From contig NC_056744.1 in NCBI RefSeq assembly GCF_019279795.1, forward strand, positions 900,299,904 through 900,363,903: a stretch of 64,000 nucleotides of DNA, read 5' to 3'. Both the position numbers and the translations under genes were made by a program. The notes beneath the pieces are model-generated. The model had not been told where the DNA came from and made no database searches. It was given only the letters and a program-made list of their open reading frames with translations. How positions within the stretch are numbered: position 1 is the stretch's first letter; each line of letters begins with the position of its first letter. This DNA comes from Protopterus annectens. Lineage: Eukaryota > Chordata > Ceratodontiformes > Protopteridae. This document shows, one piece after another, positions 46,171 through 57,051 of this stretch.

Positions 46171-49100
46171 TAGTACTGTAGGTGGGTATCAGATTTTAAC
46201 TGCTCATCAATAAGGATTATATGTTATATGCATGCAGTATTATTCTTCATAGTTCAGGTAAGATAATAACTGCAATACAAATAAACCTACAAATAGTTTT
46301 ATTTAACTCTGCTGTGACTCAGATGTTATCAATTCATTACAAATCTTTCAAAAACAGCTATTTTGCTTTATGACACTTCACAAAAAGTTAACAAAAGCTA
46401 ATCATCACAGAACAAGACAACTCACAAATTTCACAAGTCAACACCTATAAGAACATTGGCCTTTTCCTTGCTCCATTTCTGTTATGTTCAAATAACTCAT
46501 TGACCACTTTATTTGAATGGTCAATACACAATTAAGGGCTGCTCATGTGTTTTCAAACAACCTCACCCCTCAAGCCAGATGTCCTCTTGCAAATACTGGT
46601 TTTATACTTAGACTAGAATATGCCTTCCCTGTAATATCCGTACATTCATTTCAAAATATACACAAGATTCAGACTGTTATTACTAGTCTATGTATACTAG
46701 TCAGCATCATGGTATAGAGGGATAAAGCTCTAACTATGGACCAGTTGACCAGACTCAATTAGCTGGTCAGGAGTCTGATGCACTGGCAGGGATGCGGGTG
46801 CCCATTGTGGGGGAAAGACATACATTGAAGACACTCCTTGAAGAAAGGTGTGGTTCACAGCAGGGAGTAGCCCTCAGATAGATGCCAATGAATGCAGGGG
46901 AAGGGTGAGGAAAAAAGGTAGGTCAAAACATAACCTCCCTGACCAGCAGGAACAGTTGCTGGCACACTTGATCAGGATGCCTTTAAGATCCATGCTGACT
47001 CTAACGCACTCAGAGAAAAGTCTAGGGGAGGAATTAAGAGTAGGTAGACCCTGTGGTGGACAGGAACACTGGGATGGAAAGAATGAAGCAACAAGAGGGA
47101 GGGAATGAGAAATACTATATTTCCTAGAATGAATCCATTGCCAAACAGTCCCTGTCACACCAAGATTCGTCCTGCTTCCCATGTCCCTTTTATAGATAAA
47201 CTTATTTAGAATGCATATTGTCCAACATTCAAACAAAAACTAACATACTGATCATCCCCCTTCATGGTAACAACATAACACAATGGCATGGTTTCTTTAC
47301 AAATAACCCAATCCACCTTTCATCCAAACCATCGGTGAAAAAAGTGCTTTTAAACACATCACTGCTAACTGGAATGACCTTCCTTCTAATTTTCACAAAG
47401 TAACAAATATAATTGATTAAGGACACAACTCCGACCTGTGAATTGGCTAGCTCACATGCAACTAACTCATATCAACTAACATCCCAAGATCTACAAACTC
47501 CAACAGACATTGACAAAAGTTGAAATATATTTTTCTCTTTTCTTATGTGTAAACATGTAAATATATGCAATAAATTGTTTAGTTCAAATTACTGATTACA
47601 ATTTCTTTGAAGTACTTAAATTAAAATCAAAGCATATTGTACCATAATAAACAACTTGCTTTCCAAAGGGAACTTGACAGTATATACTTCATTTTGTCTG
47701 TGTTGTATGACATGTTTGACCTTGATGTTTGCTTTACTTTTCTGTGTTATACAACTGAGCATTGAATGATGTCCTGAATATTTAAAACAATTGTGTAATT
47801 GCTCTGCCATTGCGCCCAAGTCATGACTGAAAAGGGTTTAAGGATCAGCCCACCTATTCAATTATCAAAAGAAAAAAATAATTGAAAATAATAAAAATAC
47901 AGTAACGAATCAATGGCTAAAGTCAAATCTAAAGACTGAAGACAATACATGTCCAAAAAGGCAGATGACCATGGGCAGGATTCTGTAAAATTTACAGAAT
48001 CTGGTACATTATGTCTATATTAGAGCTAAAGTTGTGGATAACAGTGTAATATCTAAATGTGCCAAAGTAAAATCTGAATATCTTGGTGCACAAAGGAGTA
48101 TCCCAGTATAGTAATGGCACGCTGAACAATGCCCACAAGTAATCCCTAAGTAATGAAAAGTCTCTGTCAAAGTGTGATGTACATAAACAAAGTTATGGAA
48201 AGAATCTCACACTCGAAGCATTCTGACAGTGTAAAATATGTATCTATAACAGAATATACCTGTGCACTATCAAGATACAACATGTTGTAAATTGTGTGTC
48301 AATCATACCTGGATATGTCTGACCAATGATAGATGTATGTGTGTTGTAGTGTAATAAATAAGATTCACAGTACACAGTGGATAAATAAACACATACCCAA
48401 GTAGTCTGTCAGCAGTGAAGGTGTAAACCAAGCAATATCACAGATGAGCAAATGCAGATCTAAGAATTCGATTTAACTCCAGCAGAGAACAGAACCAAAC
48501 CTCAGGCAATGCATATAGAAGGCAAATGACCAAGCACAGTGCCAAACAGCAATACTACAACAAAGAACTAAAATGGCTATTAAATACACAAGTAGGTGTA
48601 CACAACCCAAACAAATGTGTAATGGAATGCATATATGTGACACATATATGTCATGTCAAAGGCAACACACAGGTCTAGACATATATGTATGACTGTCAGT
48701 GGCCTAAATGAAATGTGTATGTAAGTAATGTAAATACACATCCACACACCAATGACATGTAAGAATATTTGCAAAAAATCTAACACATCTGCTTAAAAAT
48801 ATATCAGGTTGTGTACATGGATTTCAGCAATGTACACTGGTTAACAGACAAGTATAATGAGAACAAGGATGTACTGCAAGCTTGGGCCAGCGACTTGTGT
48901 GCATGGTGCAATGGCCATACATTTGGCACATGTTCACCATGTCAACAACACAATACATGACAATGGTCAATAACTGCAACAAAGGCAAACATATATGCAA
49001 AATATAATATGGAAATATGACGGCTGAAGTGAGGTGGACAACCTGAGACCACATCAAGGAAAAGCAACAAGGTAAATTTACATATTAGAAATACATGGGT

Positions 49101-51040
49101 ACAGCACACAGGATGCTGTTAAAGCCAACCAAAATACATTTAAGGAAACAGCAAACATATGGCACATGGGCAGACTGACTGCTGATGTTCACAGAAATGG
49201 GCATGTATAAGTCACACATACACAGTAATGTGCAATCATGTAATGTCATCAGACATAGATAAGAAGCTAAGCATTTCAACCACATGCACATATCCTATCA
49301 TGCCAATGCTGAATGAACAAACATAGGTGTATGTCCCACACCCTGCTCATTACTGAGTAGAGGAAACTCCTGCTGTGTATGTATGAGTTATACATGCACA
49401 TTTCTGTGGATATCAGCAGTCAGTCTGCTTATGTGGCATACATTTGCCACACATTCCCTTGAAGATAGCTGACCTTAAAATGAAACTGATGTGCAAATCT
49501 GCAATCTAACACACTTAATTTACATACCATCCACGTGTGAGTTCTGCAAATACAAATATGAGACTGAAGATGTAATAGCATACATCAACGTTCTTATTTA
49601 AAACAGATCAGTTTGAAATGCTGCAAATTATAGCAATTAGCAGAATTATAATCAACACAATCACTGCTGGCGAATAGCTCCTAATGCACACAACACTTTC
49701 CCTGTGTCTATTTATAGTTATGGACATGTCCAATAACAGAACATGTCAGAGAGAATGTATCCATCACCGATGTGACCAGTTCAATCAAGTCTGTGCAACT
49801 GTATGCATAAAATAGCTTACCAGTGGGATTGTGACATCACATGAACATTTGAATATTGGCCAGCATGAAGCATGACAACCATATGCAAAGCAAGCACATG
49901 CAACATATCCTGACATTTCAATGGAATCAGGCTTGACACTGCCTCATGCCACATTAACATAACTGAAGTTTGACAAAATAAAATCTTGTAAACATCAATA
50001 TAACATTATTATTGGGACTTCCACTGTTTAATGATTTTGTCTGCCTCAGTCAACTGTTCATATGAGTGTCTGGCAGCAGTTCATTATTTCCTTTCTTTTT
50101 CCCTTGCATGTCTTCCCTGAGCAGATATGACTGTATGTGAATGTAAATTGCAGTCTTGGCATTAAGTCATATGAACAGTCACCAACTGACATTGTTAAAA
50201 TGAAGACACTTTTGAGATGGCAATATTGAGGAAACTAGGCAAGCCCTATGACAAACATCTGAGCCAGGATGCATGGCAACTGGCTGAACCTGCATCAACA
50301 TAATGAATACAGCATTAACAAATACTTATAATGTTCAATCATCACAGCTTGTGACACAAGAGAATCTACTATATGTTGTACTAAGTATTGTATGTGTACA
50401 ACTGTATGCACAATATACCTACAATTATTACCACTCAGTAGCCTGCAAAATGCAAACATCCTGATGATGCATGCTGATTATGAAATGTTGCAAAGCAACA
50501 CCTATCTGCACAAATACAGTATCTACAAACACAGGATACAAGAATGCTGCAAAAAACATCCAAGGTGTTGTAGGCAGATAAAATACCTGAAGGGCATGCC
50601 ACAGTATGAAACAACAGTGTGAACACTGGCACAGCAAACAGCCATTCAGATTGTGAAGAGGCAGGCTATGCACTGGGAAACACATCCACACATAGAAGTG
50701 TACCAACACATGTATTATAAGCAACAGTCAAAGCACTATAAACTTGCACGTAAAACATCCACCTAAGAATATGTATGACAGATACACAAACCTGACTGTC
50801 ATTTAGGTTGCGGCCTACATTTCAAAAAATTATCTGCAGAAAACATGGCTTGATGATAAATGATATTTCAACATATTTGGAGTTGAATCAGTGATTAGTG
50901 TGACTAATGCACTTAACTTTCTGATGCATGATGGGTATTCAGGCATTCTAAGCAATATACATGGTAATGCAAAATATATAGACATGTACCAAGGATCAGA
51001 TCCATTTCATTTAACAAAACTCAAAAAATAAGCAACATAC
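46171..51040. other. Unassigned sequence, possibly part of the large transposon to its right
   Basis: No confident gene. From about 47900 the base use changes: the plus strand is rich in A and C with many CACATA/CATATG words and few long T runs. That texture continues around the Harbinger-like genes up to about 60 kb. This suggests one large element, but no terminal repeats were found. A short open segment after a GATGCAG acceptor at about 50295 (minus) could be the last exon of the gene at 51041-55854. Confidence 0.35.
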
Positions 51041-51118
51041 CTTGCTCACTCCACTGCTTCTCAAGCCTGTGGATCCACTCAATGAACAGGGTTCGATTCT
51101 GGGTCTGGTCTTCATCGT
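51041..51118 (-). CDS. Exon 2 of an unrecognised coiled-coil gene
   Basis: The minus strand has a strong acceptor (CCCCTTTCTTTCTTCAG) ending at 51119. A 78-nt open segment follows, reading DEDQTQNRTLFIEWIHRLEK, then QWSEQ, then a GTATGT donor at 51040. The phase (1) matches the exon ending at 55592, joining DPY to N-DEDQ in frame. The sequence between the exons is a 4.5-kb intron carrying two PLE fragments. I do not recognise the protein. A further exon must follow, as the frame is open at the donor. Confidence 0.55.
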
Positions 51119-51359
51119 CTGAAGAAAGAAAGGGGTGACTATGAATGATGTAGTCCTCAAATAACAGGGATATATATTGCTCAAATCAGGTTCTAGAATA
51201 TTTATTTCTGAAGAACATCAGATAATCAACATCTGCATATTGCAATGTCACACACAGACTTTCACATTTTTGAACAGATTGGAGGACATGAGATTGAAAT
51301 CTGCATCTCTAACAGACATCCAGACTATAACTTTGACACCTATCTGCCTAATTAATCCA

Positions 51360-51685
51360 TCTGGCCTAAGAGTGTGTGTTGTGAATGGAGGGAAAAGACA
51401 TTGGTTATTACATAATCTGGATGGGGGATGGGCTAAAAATCATTATGTTTTTAAAGTTAAAACTAATTGTGACATCAAAAACTTAGTTTATTTAGCACAG
51501 TGTGTAACTTGTTAAAAATGTATATAGGAAAAACTAATAGGCAACTTAAGGAACAAATTAGAGACCATTATTATTGTGCCAATAAGGGCCATAGTTATAG
51601 TGCCTTAGCTAAACATATACTAGAGAAAGCCACTAACCACTGCTTCAAGTGTATGGCATTAGAAGTAATTTGTGTTTTAGGTTGA
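51360..51685 (+). pseudogene. PLE GIY-YIG endonuclease domain (element A)
   Basis: Two frames separated by a TAA at about 51512. The first reads KNLVYLAQCVTC, the second KMYIGKTNRQLKEQIRDHY and LAKHILEKATNHCF. VYL..C..C..YIGKT.R..-R-H is the GIY-YIG core with the PLE-specific Cys pair. In intact elements it cuts target DNA. Only this C-terminal domain remains. Confidence 0.82.
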
Positions 51686-51977
51686 GTGATATAACTAATG
51701 TCACAGAAGGGAAATAATTAAGATGGACTCAAACTATCAGCACATAGAGGTGCAGGTATGAATGCATAGGTACCTCTTAAGCAAGTTCTGAAAGAAAGAA
51801 AGTTTCTTAATTAAGTATACTGCTGTGTGTGTTTTTATGGCAATAGCCTTTTATGGTTTTTGTCTTAAAAGAAAGCTGTACCTTTAAATTTTTTTGACTA
51901 TTGTACTTGAATGTTTTTTATTGGTAGACATTTAATTGATTGCATTTTAAATATTTGAGATGCTGCTGATTTTTTGT

Positions 51978-52018
51978 ATGGTCTGAAGAAGCGATTTTAT
52001 TGCGAAAGCGCTCACCTG
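51978..52018 (+). ncRNA. Hammerhead-ribozyme-like motif (PLE-A)
   Basis: Stem I GGU/ACC, core CTGAAGA (51983-51989), stem II GCGA/UUGC (one G-U), GAAA (52004-52007), a self-complementary GCGC for stem III, then U-C at the expected cleavage site. All core positions are present. AATAAAAG follows about 18 nt later. Confidence 0.7.
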
Positions 52019-52330
52019 TGTTTGAATAAAAGTCTATTTGGATCTTACACTGCTCTTTGCCATCTGTTTTTTATTGGTTTGCGGTGGTGCTGTTTTCTAC
52101 ATTTTTGTTCATACTACTTGGTTTGTGGTTGAGCACAGCTTTACAGTCAGCAGGACTTGTTTTACCATATAAGAATGAATTCATGTTAGCACTGTGGTCA
52201 CAACTATTAACAGCAATAGAAAACCTTCATTCCTCAGACAGTGGGATAGTGTCATGTATAAGATATAAACTCAAGCGACCACCACAGCTGAGAGCATACA
52301 AAATTTATTGTATAAAAGCAAGGATAAAAA

Positions 52331-52374
52331 CTGGATAAGCACTTTCACACGATGTATGCTTCATCAGATCCAAA
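52331..52374 (-). ncRNA. Hammerhead-ribozyme-like motif (PLE-B)
   Basis: Minus strand: stem I UUGGAU/AUCCAG (6 bp), core CTGATGA (52361-52367), stem II CAUAC/GUGUG, GAAA (52343-52346), stem III GUGC, then U-U at the cleavage position. The core is complete. AATAAA lies about 35 nt downstream. Confidence 0.72.
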
Positions 52375-52451
52375 ATACAAAGCAAACAACCAGGTTTAAA
52401 TACACAAAAATAAAAGGACAGCCAATAAAAAAACATTCATCAATTATCAAT

Positions 52452-52800
52452 TTACTGATGACATCTACGCTTCTTAAGTACCGACTTTAAAGGCACAGAG
52501 CCATTAAGTCCTGGTGACTTATCTGCTTGCATTCTTATTATCCATTTAGTTTCAGCAAGCTTAACTTTGTTATTATACTCACCCCTTCTCTTATAAATAG
52601 GCGCTAATTGCAAAACCATAAATTCAAAAACATGCCCAGCATTCATAGATACTTGTTGAGCAAGTGCATTAAGCAAATTATTATTCCTAATATCACCTTG
52701 ATGCTGAAGGATGCACTCCTTAAGCATCCTGGTGGTTTTCCCTACGTATTATGAAGTACAAGTTCTGCATTTAGCTAAATATACTAGACCACTTGATCTA
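52452..52800 (-). pseudogene. PLE GIY-YIG endonuclease domain (element B)
   Basis: The minus frame reads GLVYLAKCRTCTS, then a stop in place of the first Tyr region, then YVGKTTRMLKECILQHQGDI. It ends WIIRMQADKSPGLNGSVPL. The terminal P-GLN block is typical of PLE endonucleases. Confidence 0.83.
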
Positions 52801-53037
52801 CAGTCAGCATAAAATTTAGGTGAAAACATAAAAGCAATGGAAGTATGCCTAAAACTATTCTCTTTCATTATCAAAGCACATGCTCTACAGCCCCTGCAGG
52901 GTTAAGTCCCATTAATAACTGATGACATCTGGGGGCTCATGTGTTGTGGTATAACAAAGCTGTATCTTTAGTGACATATTATTTTTAAAAGCATAACCCG
53001 GCCTTTCTCCCACGATCCCTCTAATCTGTTCATTAGA

Positions 53038-54285
53038 TTACAAAATAGACCAATGTTTATTCACAATATCACAAACTTGGTGAATGTTACTGCTATATGT
53101 TAATGGTAACCTAAGGACATCATTGGAAGAATACAAAGATGTCCTATCATGATATTGTTCTTCCATGGTCCTATGGAAAAATGGTTTACCCTTAGTGGAT
53201 CGCATGCCATTAACCTCAGTTAAGATCATATTTAGATCCTTATGATTATACCCCCTTCTTTCAAGATCATCATTAAGGATGGTCATCACTTCTACATACT
53301 CTGTATCCTCAGTATGAAGTCTAGACATCCTCAAATGTTGTCCCCTAATTATGTTATTAAAAACATGCTTGGGATGCATGCTAGATCGATGTAACAATGC
53401 ATTTTTCCTGCATGATTTTCTATAAAGGGAATTACATACATTACCATCAACCAAATTAACTTTGACATCCAAGAACTCAACAGAGGTATCCGAATAATTC
53501 AATACAAATCTGAAACACTCACTACTTTGCTCAAGAAGGCACACAAAATTTTGCAATTCAACCGGTGTGCCACGCCATAAAAAAAGATGTCGTACACAAA
53601 TCTTTTATAATACATTAGATGAGTACAAAAGGCATGCGGTGAGAGGACCACCCTATTCTCCCAGTCAGCCAACACCAGGTTGTCATAACTGTTAGTGCAA
53701 GGGGTCCCCATCGCCACTCCAAGCTTTTGTCTGTAGAAGGCATCTTTAAAAATGAATACATTATTCAATAAAACAAGCTCCATTAAAATACCCAACAATT
53801 CAACATGTTCATATTGAAAATCAGTACAAAAATCTTTTTACTGAATCTATACCCATATCATGGGGTATAACTGTGAATAAAGTCTGAATGTCCATAGTAA
53901 CCAGCAGTACATTATTCGTGCATGGCCCATTTCTTCTTGCAAACTCGCCCAAAGTACATAAAAAATGCTCAGTGTCACCTAGGACTGCTGCTGCTTGCTC
54001 CAATGGTTTCTTAAGCTGACTCTCAATATATACTGAAATAAATTCAGTCACCCATTCTTTCCCTGAAACTATGGGACAAAAGGATGGGTTAATAAGGGTC
54101 TTATGTACCTTGGGCAAGCCATGTATCATTGGTATTAATGGTTTATCAACCAACATGGAATCATACATTTCCTGTGTAATTCTGCTATCTATTAACAATT
54201 CATACAAGGCCCCATGTACACATTTAACAACTGAATCAACTGCTGTAGAAGAGATCCCCTCATAAGTAGCAGTGTCCATAAGCAT
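53038..54285 (-). pseudogene. PLE reverse transcriptase (element B)
   Basis: RT blocks in order: MIHGLPKVHKTLINPSFCPI (about 54130), VTMDIQTLFTVIPHD (about 53900), a stop at about 53820, FYRQKLGVAMGTPCTNSYDN (about 53720), and the catalytic box RFVYDIFF (about 53600). Next is SVEFLDVKVNL (about 53470) and a C-terminal part to a stop at 53038. The YxDD box is FVYD, with the first Asp replaced by Tyr, so RT is dead. One frameshift near 53550 joins the last two frames. Confidence 0.87.
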
Positions 54286-54819
54286 CTGCTAAGTAGCAGT
54301 GTCATGTTATCATAGAGCTTTGGTTAACACACACACATAAAAGGTGCTATACATCAAGGACACAGTAAGGTATGTGAGAGGACTACGTTTACAGGTATTC
54401 CTTGAAAAAGTGAACATCACTAAGCAAATGCATCCATCAATGTATCACTCTGTTCTCATTTCAGCTGTAACTCTGTCCAGCTGGCTCCCTCAACAAATAA
54501 GGATGAGATGTTTGTTGAAGTGAATTTAATAATGAATGACAAAACAACACTTGATAGCACTTTTTAAAATAATACCATATTGCACAAAACCTTGTCAAAC
54601 ATATAACAGTCAGTAGAAAGCTTTACTAAACCTGTACTTAAAGAGCTGCTGTTAACAAACTATTACGAATTATGACCATATTCATTGGAATTCGATGAAT
54701 AACCTAGTTATCCGTAACAATGCACAAAATAAATGTTAATATCAAATAGCAGTTGTGCAGCAAAGATTATTTCAGCATGTGTGAAATAAAGCAAGATAAC
54801 AACTTAATCATATGGTTCC

Positions 54820-55078
54820 CTTATGTGGATTTGAACCTACAGAATGCCAAAATACAAGCAGGCTGAATGCTTTCCTTACAGGTCAAGCTAACAGGCAGTG
54901 CGCATTTCTTCTTAACAAACAGGTACTGTTTGTGTTAGTTTGTATTTATGCAGATAATGGATGACTACAGAAACTTATTCACCATTTGGAGCATTTCTCC
55001 CTGGACCTCCGCTGAAAATTGGCTTTGTTCCAAGTCAGACCTTCCCGGTAAACAAATGTAAAATAAATAAATAAATTA
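54820..55078. repeat. tRNA-like relic and L2-type tail
   Basis: On the minus strand 54905-54820 resembles a decayed tRNA (AGCTTGACCTGTAAGG, then GGTTCAAATCC as B box). Next to it on the plus strand, 54985-55078 is the 3' tail shared by local L2-like LINEs and SINEs (CCTGGACCTCCGCTGAAAAT, CTTCCCGGTAAACAAATG, then (TAAA)n). Whether they belong together is unclear. Confidence 0.5.
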
Positions 55079-55591
55079 TAATCCAAAGAAATAATAGATA
55101 TCAACACATAAATTAAAACATATGTGTAAGCAATCAAGACAGACATTCCTTTTGGCTTAAACAAATAAGATTGTATTAAAAATGTTCAGTTTATTAAGAA
55201 GAAAGAAGTAAATAAGTTATTTAGATGTTACTATTCAGACTTGTACAGCTAGAGCAGGTGATACTGTCATACTATAATGGATAACTACTGAATGCATAGT
55301 TATCAGTGGCTTAAGAACTATAGGTGTAATTGATATAGGAGTACAGTGTATGTGCAATGATGTTACTTATTGGAAAACAGATATACATCTACAAAGTTCT
55401 GAATTAAGTATATTATAAAACCATAATTATATGGAGAGGAGTCACCATGTCTTCTTAATTATCCAGATGAGCTAATTGTCAGAACAGCTACTTAATGGTT
55501 ACAAAAGCCATGTATCTGACATATTTTGGACACAGCTATAACTCAAAATTCCGTAGGAATGCTCAGATATATGTAGGATTGTGACACTCAC

Positions 55592-55854
55592 TGTAGGGAT
55601 CCAAAAGCTGTCTTTGCAGCTCAGCAACCCTCTGACGAAGCTCCTCTGTGGCACTCTGATGCAGGTCATCATAGTTATGGTGAACCTGAACTCCAGTCCA
55701 GCAAATCCTGCATGTTGTTGGCGCTCCTCACAATTTGGTTCCAGATGTCAATCATCGCAAAGTTCCTTGGTCTGCTCTCATCTGATGCTGCACTCCAACA
55801 TAGATGGTCAGCATCTGTGTGTCTCCTCCTCATTCCAAGTGGGAAACTAGACAT
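55592..55854 (-). CDS. Exon 1 of an unrecognised coiled-coil gene (one frameshift)
   Basis: The ATG at 55854 lies 12 nt after a CACTTCCAG acceptor, so a 5' UTR intron is likely. The frame reads MSSFPLGMRRRHTDADHLCW, then FAMIDIWNQIVRSANNMQD-LLDW. A one-base shift at about 55690 is needed to continue with HNYDDLHQSATEELRQRVAE and LQRQLLDPY, a heptad-rich coiled coil, to a GTGAGT donor at 55591. The gene is divergent from the Myb-like gene at 57052, with about 1.2 kb between start codons. I know no family for it. It may be an accessory protein of the same transposon or an older gene fragment. Confidence 0.55.
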
Positions 55855-57051
55855 GTTGCAGCCTCCTGGAAGTGCCCATGCCAATATTCCAATGGAAAAT
55901 GCAGTATAAATGTAAAAATTCAAGAAATGCTTACTGAGGTCCCACTCAGTTCACAGGTAGCAATGGTATAATATGTAAATGTATCAGAATCAATATTTAA
56001 GAGTAGTGCTTATGTCAAGTTATCAGAGCATTGGAAGAAAACAGGCACATGTTGCACATGGTACTGTTTATCGATACCTATTGGGTATTTGCACGGAGCA
56101 CCTGCCTATTACTCCAAGCTATTGGTTAATGCATCAAATTTTGAGAAGTTATGTGGAGATATGCAAATGGAATTCAAAAACCTGGAATTTTAATGAACCT
56201 CATTAATTATGTATAGTGCAAATAGTACTTAAAGATGGGTGCAGATTAGGTGCTCTTACTTCCAGTGATACTTGAGTCATAGGTAGCTGATAAGGTAAAT
56301 TGCCACCTGCCAGCATTTCTGTTGTGGAGAATAATACCTCTGTTAACATTAATCATTTTTAAATGTACCTGTTTTGAGTTATTTTCATTGAAAATATATG
56401 CTTTAAGACAAATGTTTGTAACTTAATGGAGTGCTGTCTGATTTACCTTTATGATATAGGTGTTGCCATCTGCATTAAGGACATGAATTTGCACAGCCAG
56501 ATTTCCATAGCAAACGTGAACAGTACATAAAGACAGATTTACTGATCATCCATATGTCTTATAGGTGACTCCACACACTATGTGTACAGAAACCTGCAGA
56601 TTCTTATAGGATTCATATGTCCTATGTCCTTTTGCTGTTACGGATATTTCTTCATTAATGGTTCTTAAGACAAGTTTTATAACTACTGGCTGAAGTTTTC
56701 CAATGCTTTATATAAGTTGTTTAAATGAAAATTTGTGTAATATTTTAGTATGCTATGCCTAAAGAGTCCTGTGACACGATGCTGTTGTCTTTAGGCTTCT
56801 ATTCAGCAAATATGTAGTATAAGGGGATCAAATCCCACAGACAGCCTCTACAGATATCACCAGTTATGTTCATTTTACAATTGTTATGTATGCAGGCATT
56901 GGTATTACTTTTTATATGTCACATTAATATTTGTCACAGTCAGTGATTCATAGACTTTTGTATTGCTTATGATGACATACGTTGTTCACATAATCATCTG
57001 TATAACTGGGCCCCAGAGGAATATGACCATGTGCATATCATTGTCTTTCAG

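Larger units (their letters stand above)
51165..52060 (+). mobile_element. Penelope-like element A, 3' part
   Basis: A 5'-truncated PLE on the plus strand: the connector and GIY-YIG endonuclease (about 51360-51685), then an A/T-rich 3' region, a hammerhead-like core at 51978-52018 and AATAAAAG. It lies inside the intron of the 51041-55854 gene and faces PLE-B. Confidence 0.8.
52270..54300 (-). mobile_element. Penelope-like element B
   Basis: The minus strand carries most of a PLE: RT (54285-53038), a linker, the GIY-YIG domain (about 52800-52452), and a 3' end with a hammerhead-like core and AATAAA (52374-52300). It is 5' truncated near 54300 and tail-to-tail with PLE-A. It is the best preserved PLE here. 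Confidence 0.85.

Noticed and set aside
46840-47108. 86-codon Gly/Arg-rich frame on the plus strand
   Set aside because: No motif, and both strands are open over the same bases. I see no support for a gene.
47200-47470. Possible LINE C-terminal fragment on the plus strand
   Set aside because: TNNPIHLSSKPSVKK and similar words are only weakly LINE-like, too little to assign.
48580-50724. Several minus-strand frames rich in Cys, His, Leu and Tyr
   Set aside because: Composition follows the CACATA/TGTATG-rich DNA, and there are no motifs, no conserved starts and no splice pattern.
51360-51685. Homing endonuclease of a mobile intron
   Set aside because: The GIY-YIG domain follows the PLE pattern (Cys pair, ribozyme and AATAAA downstream) and a matching RT-GIY-YIG chain is seen in PLE-B.
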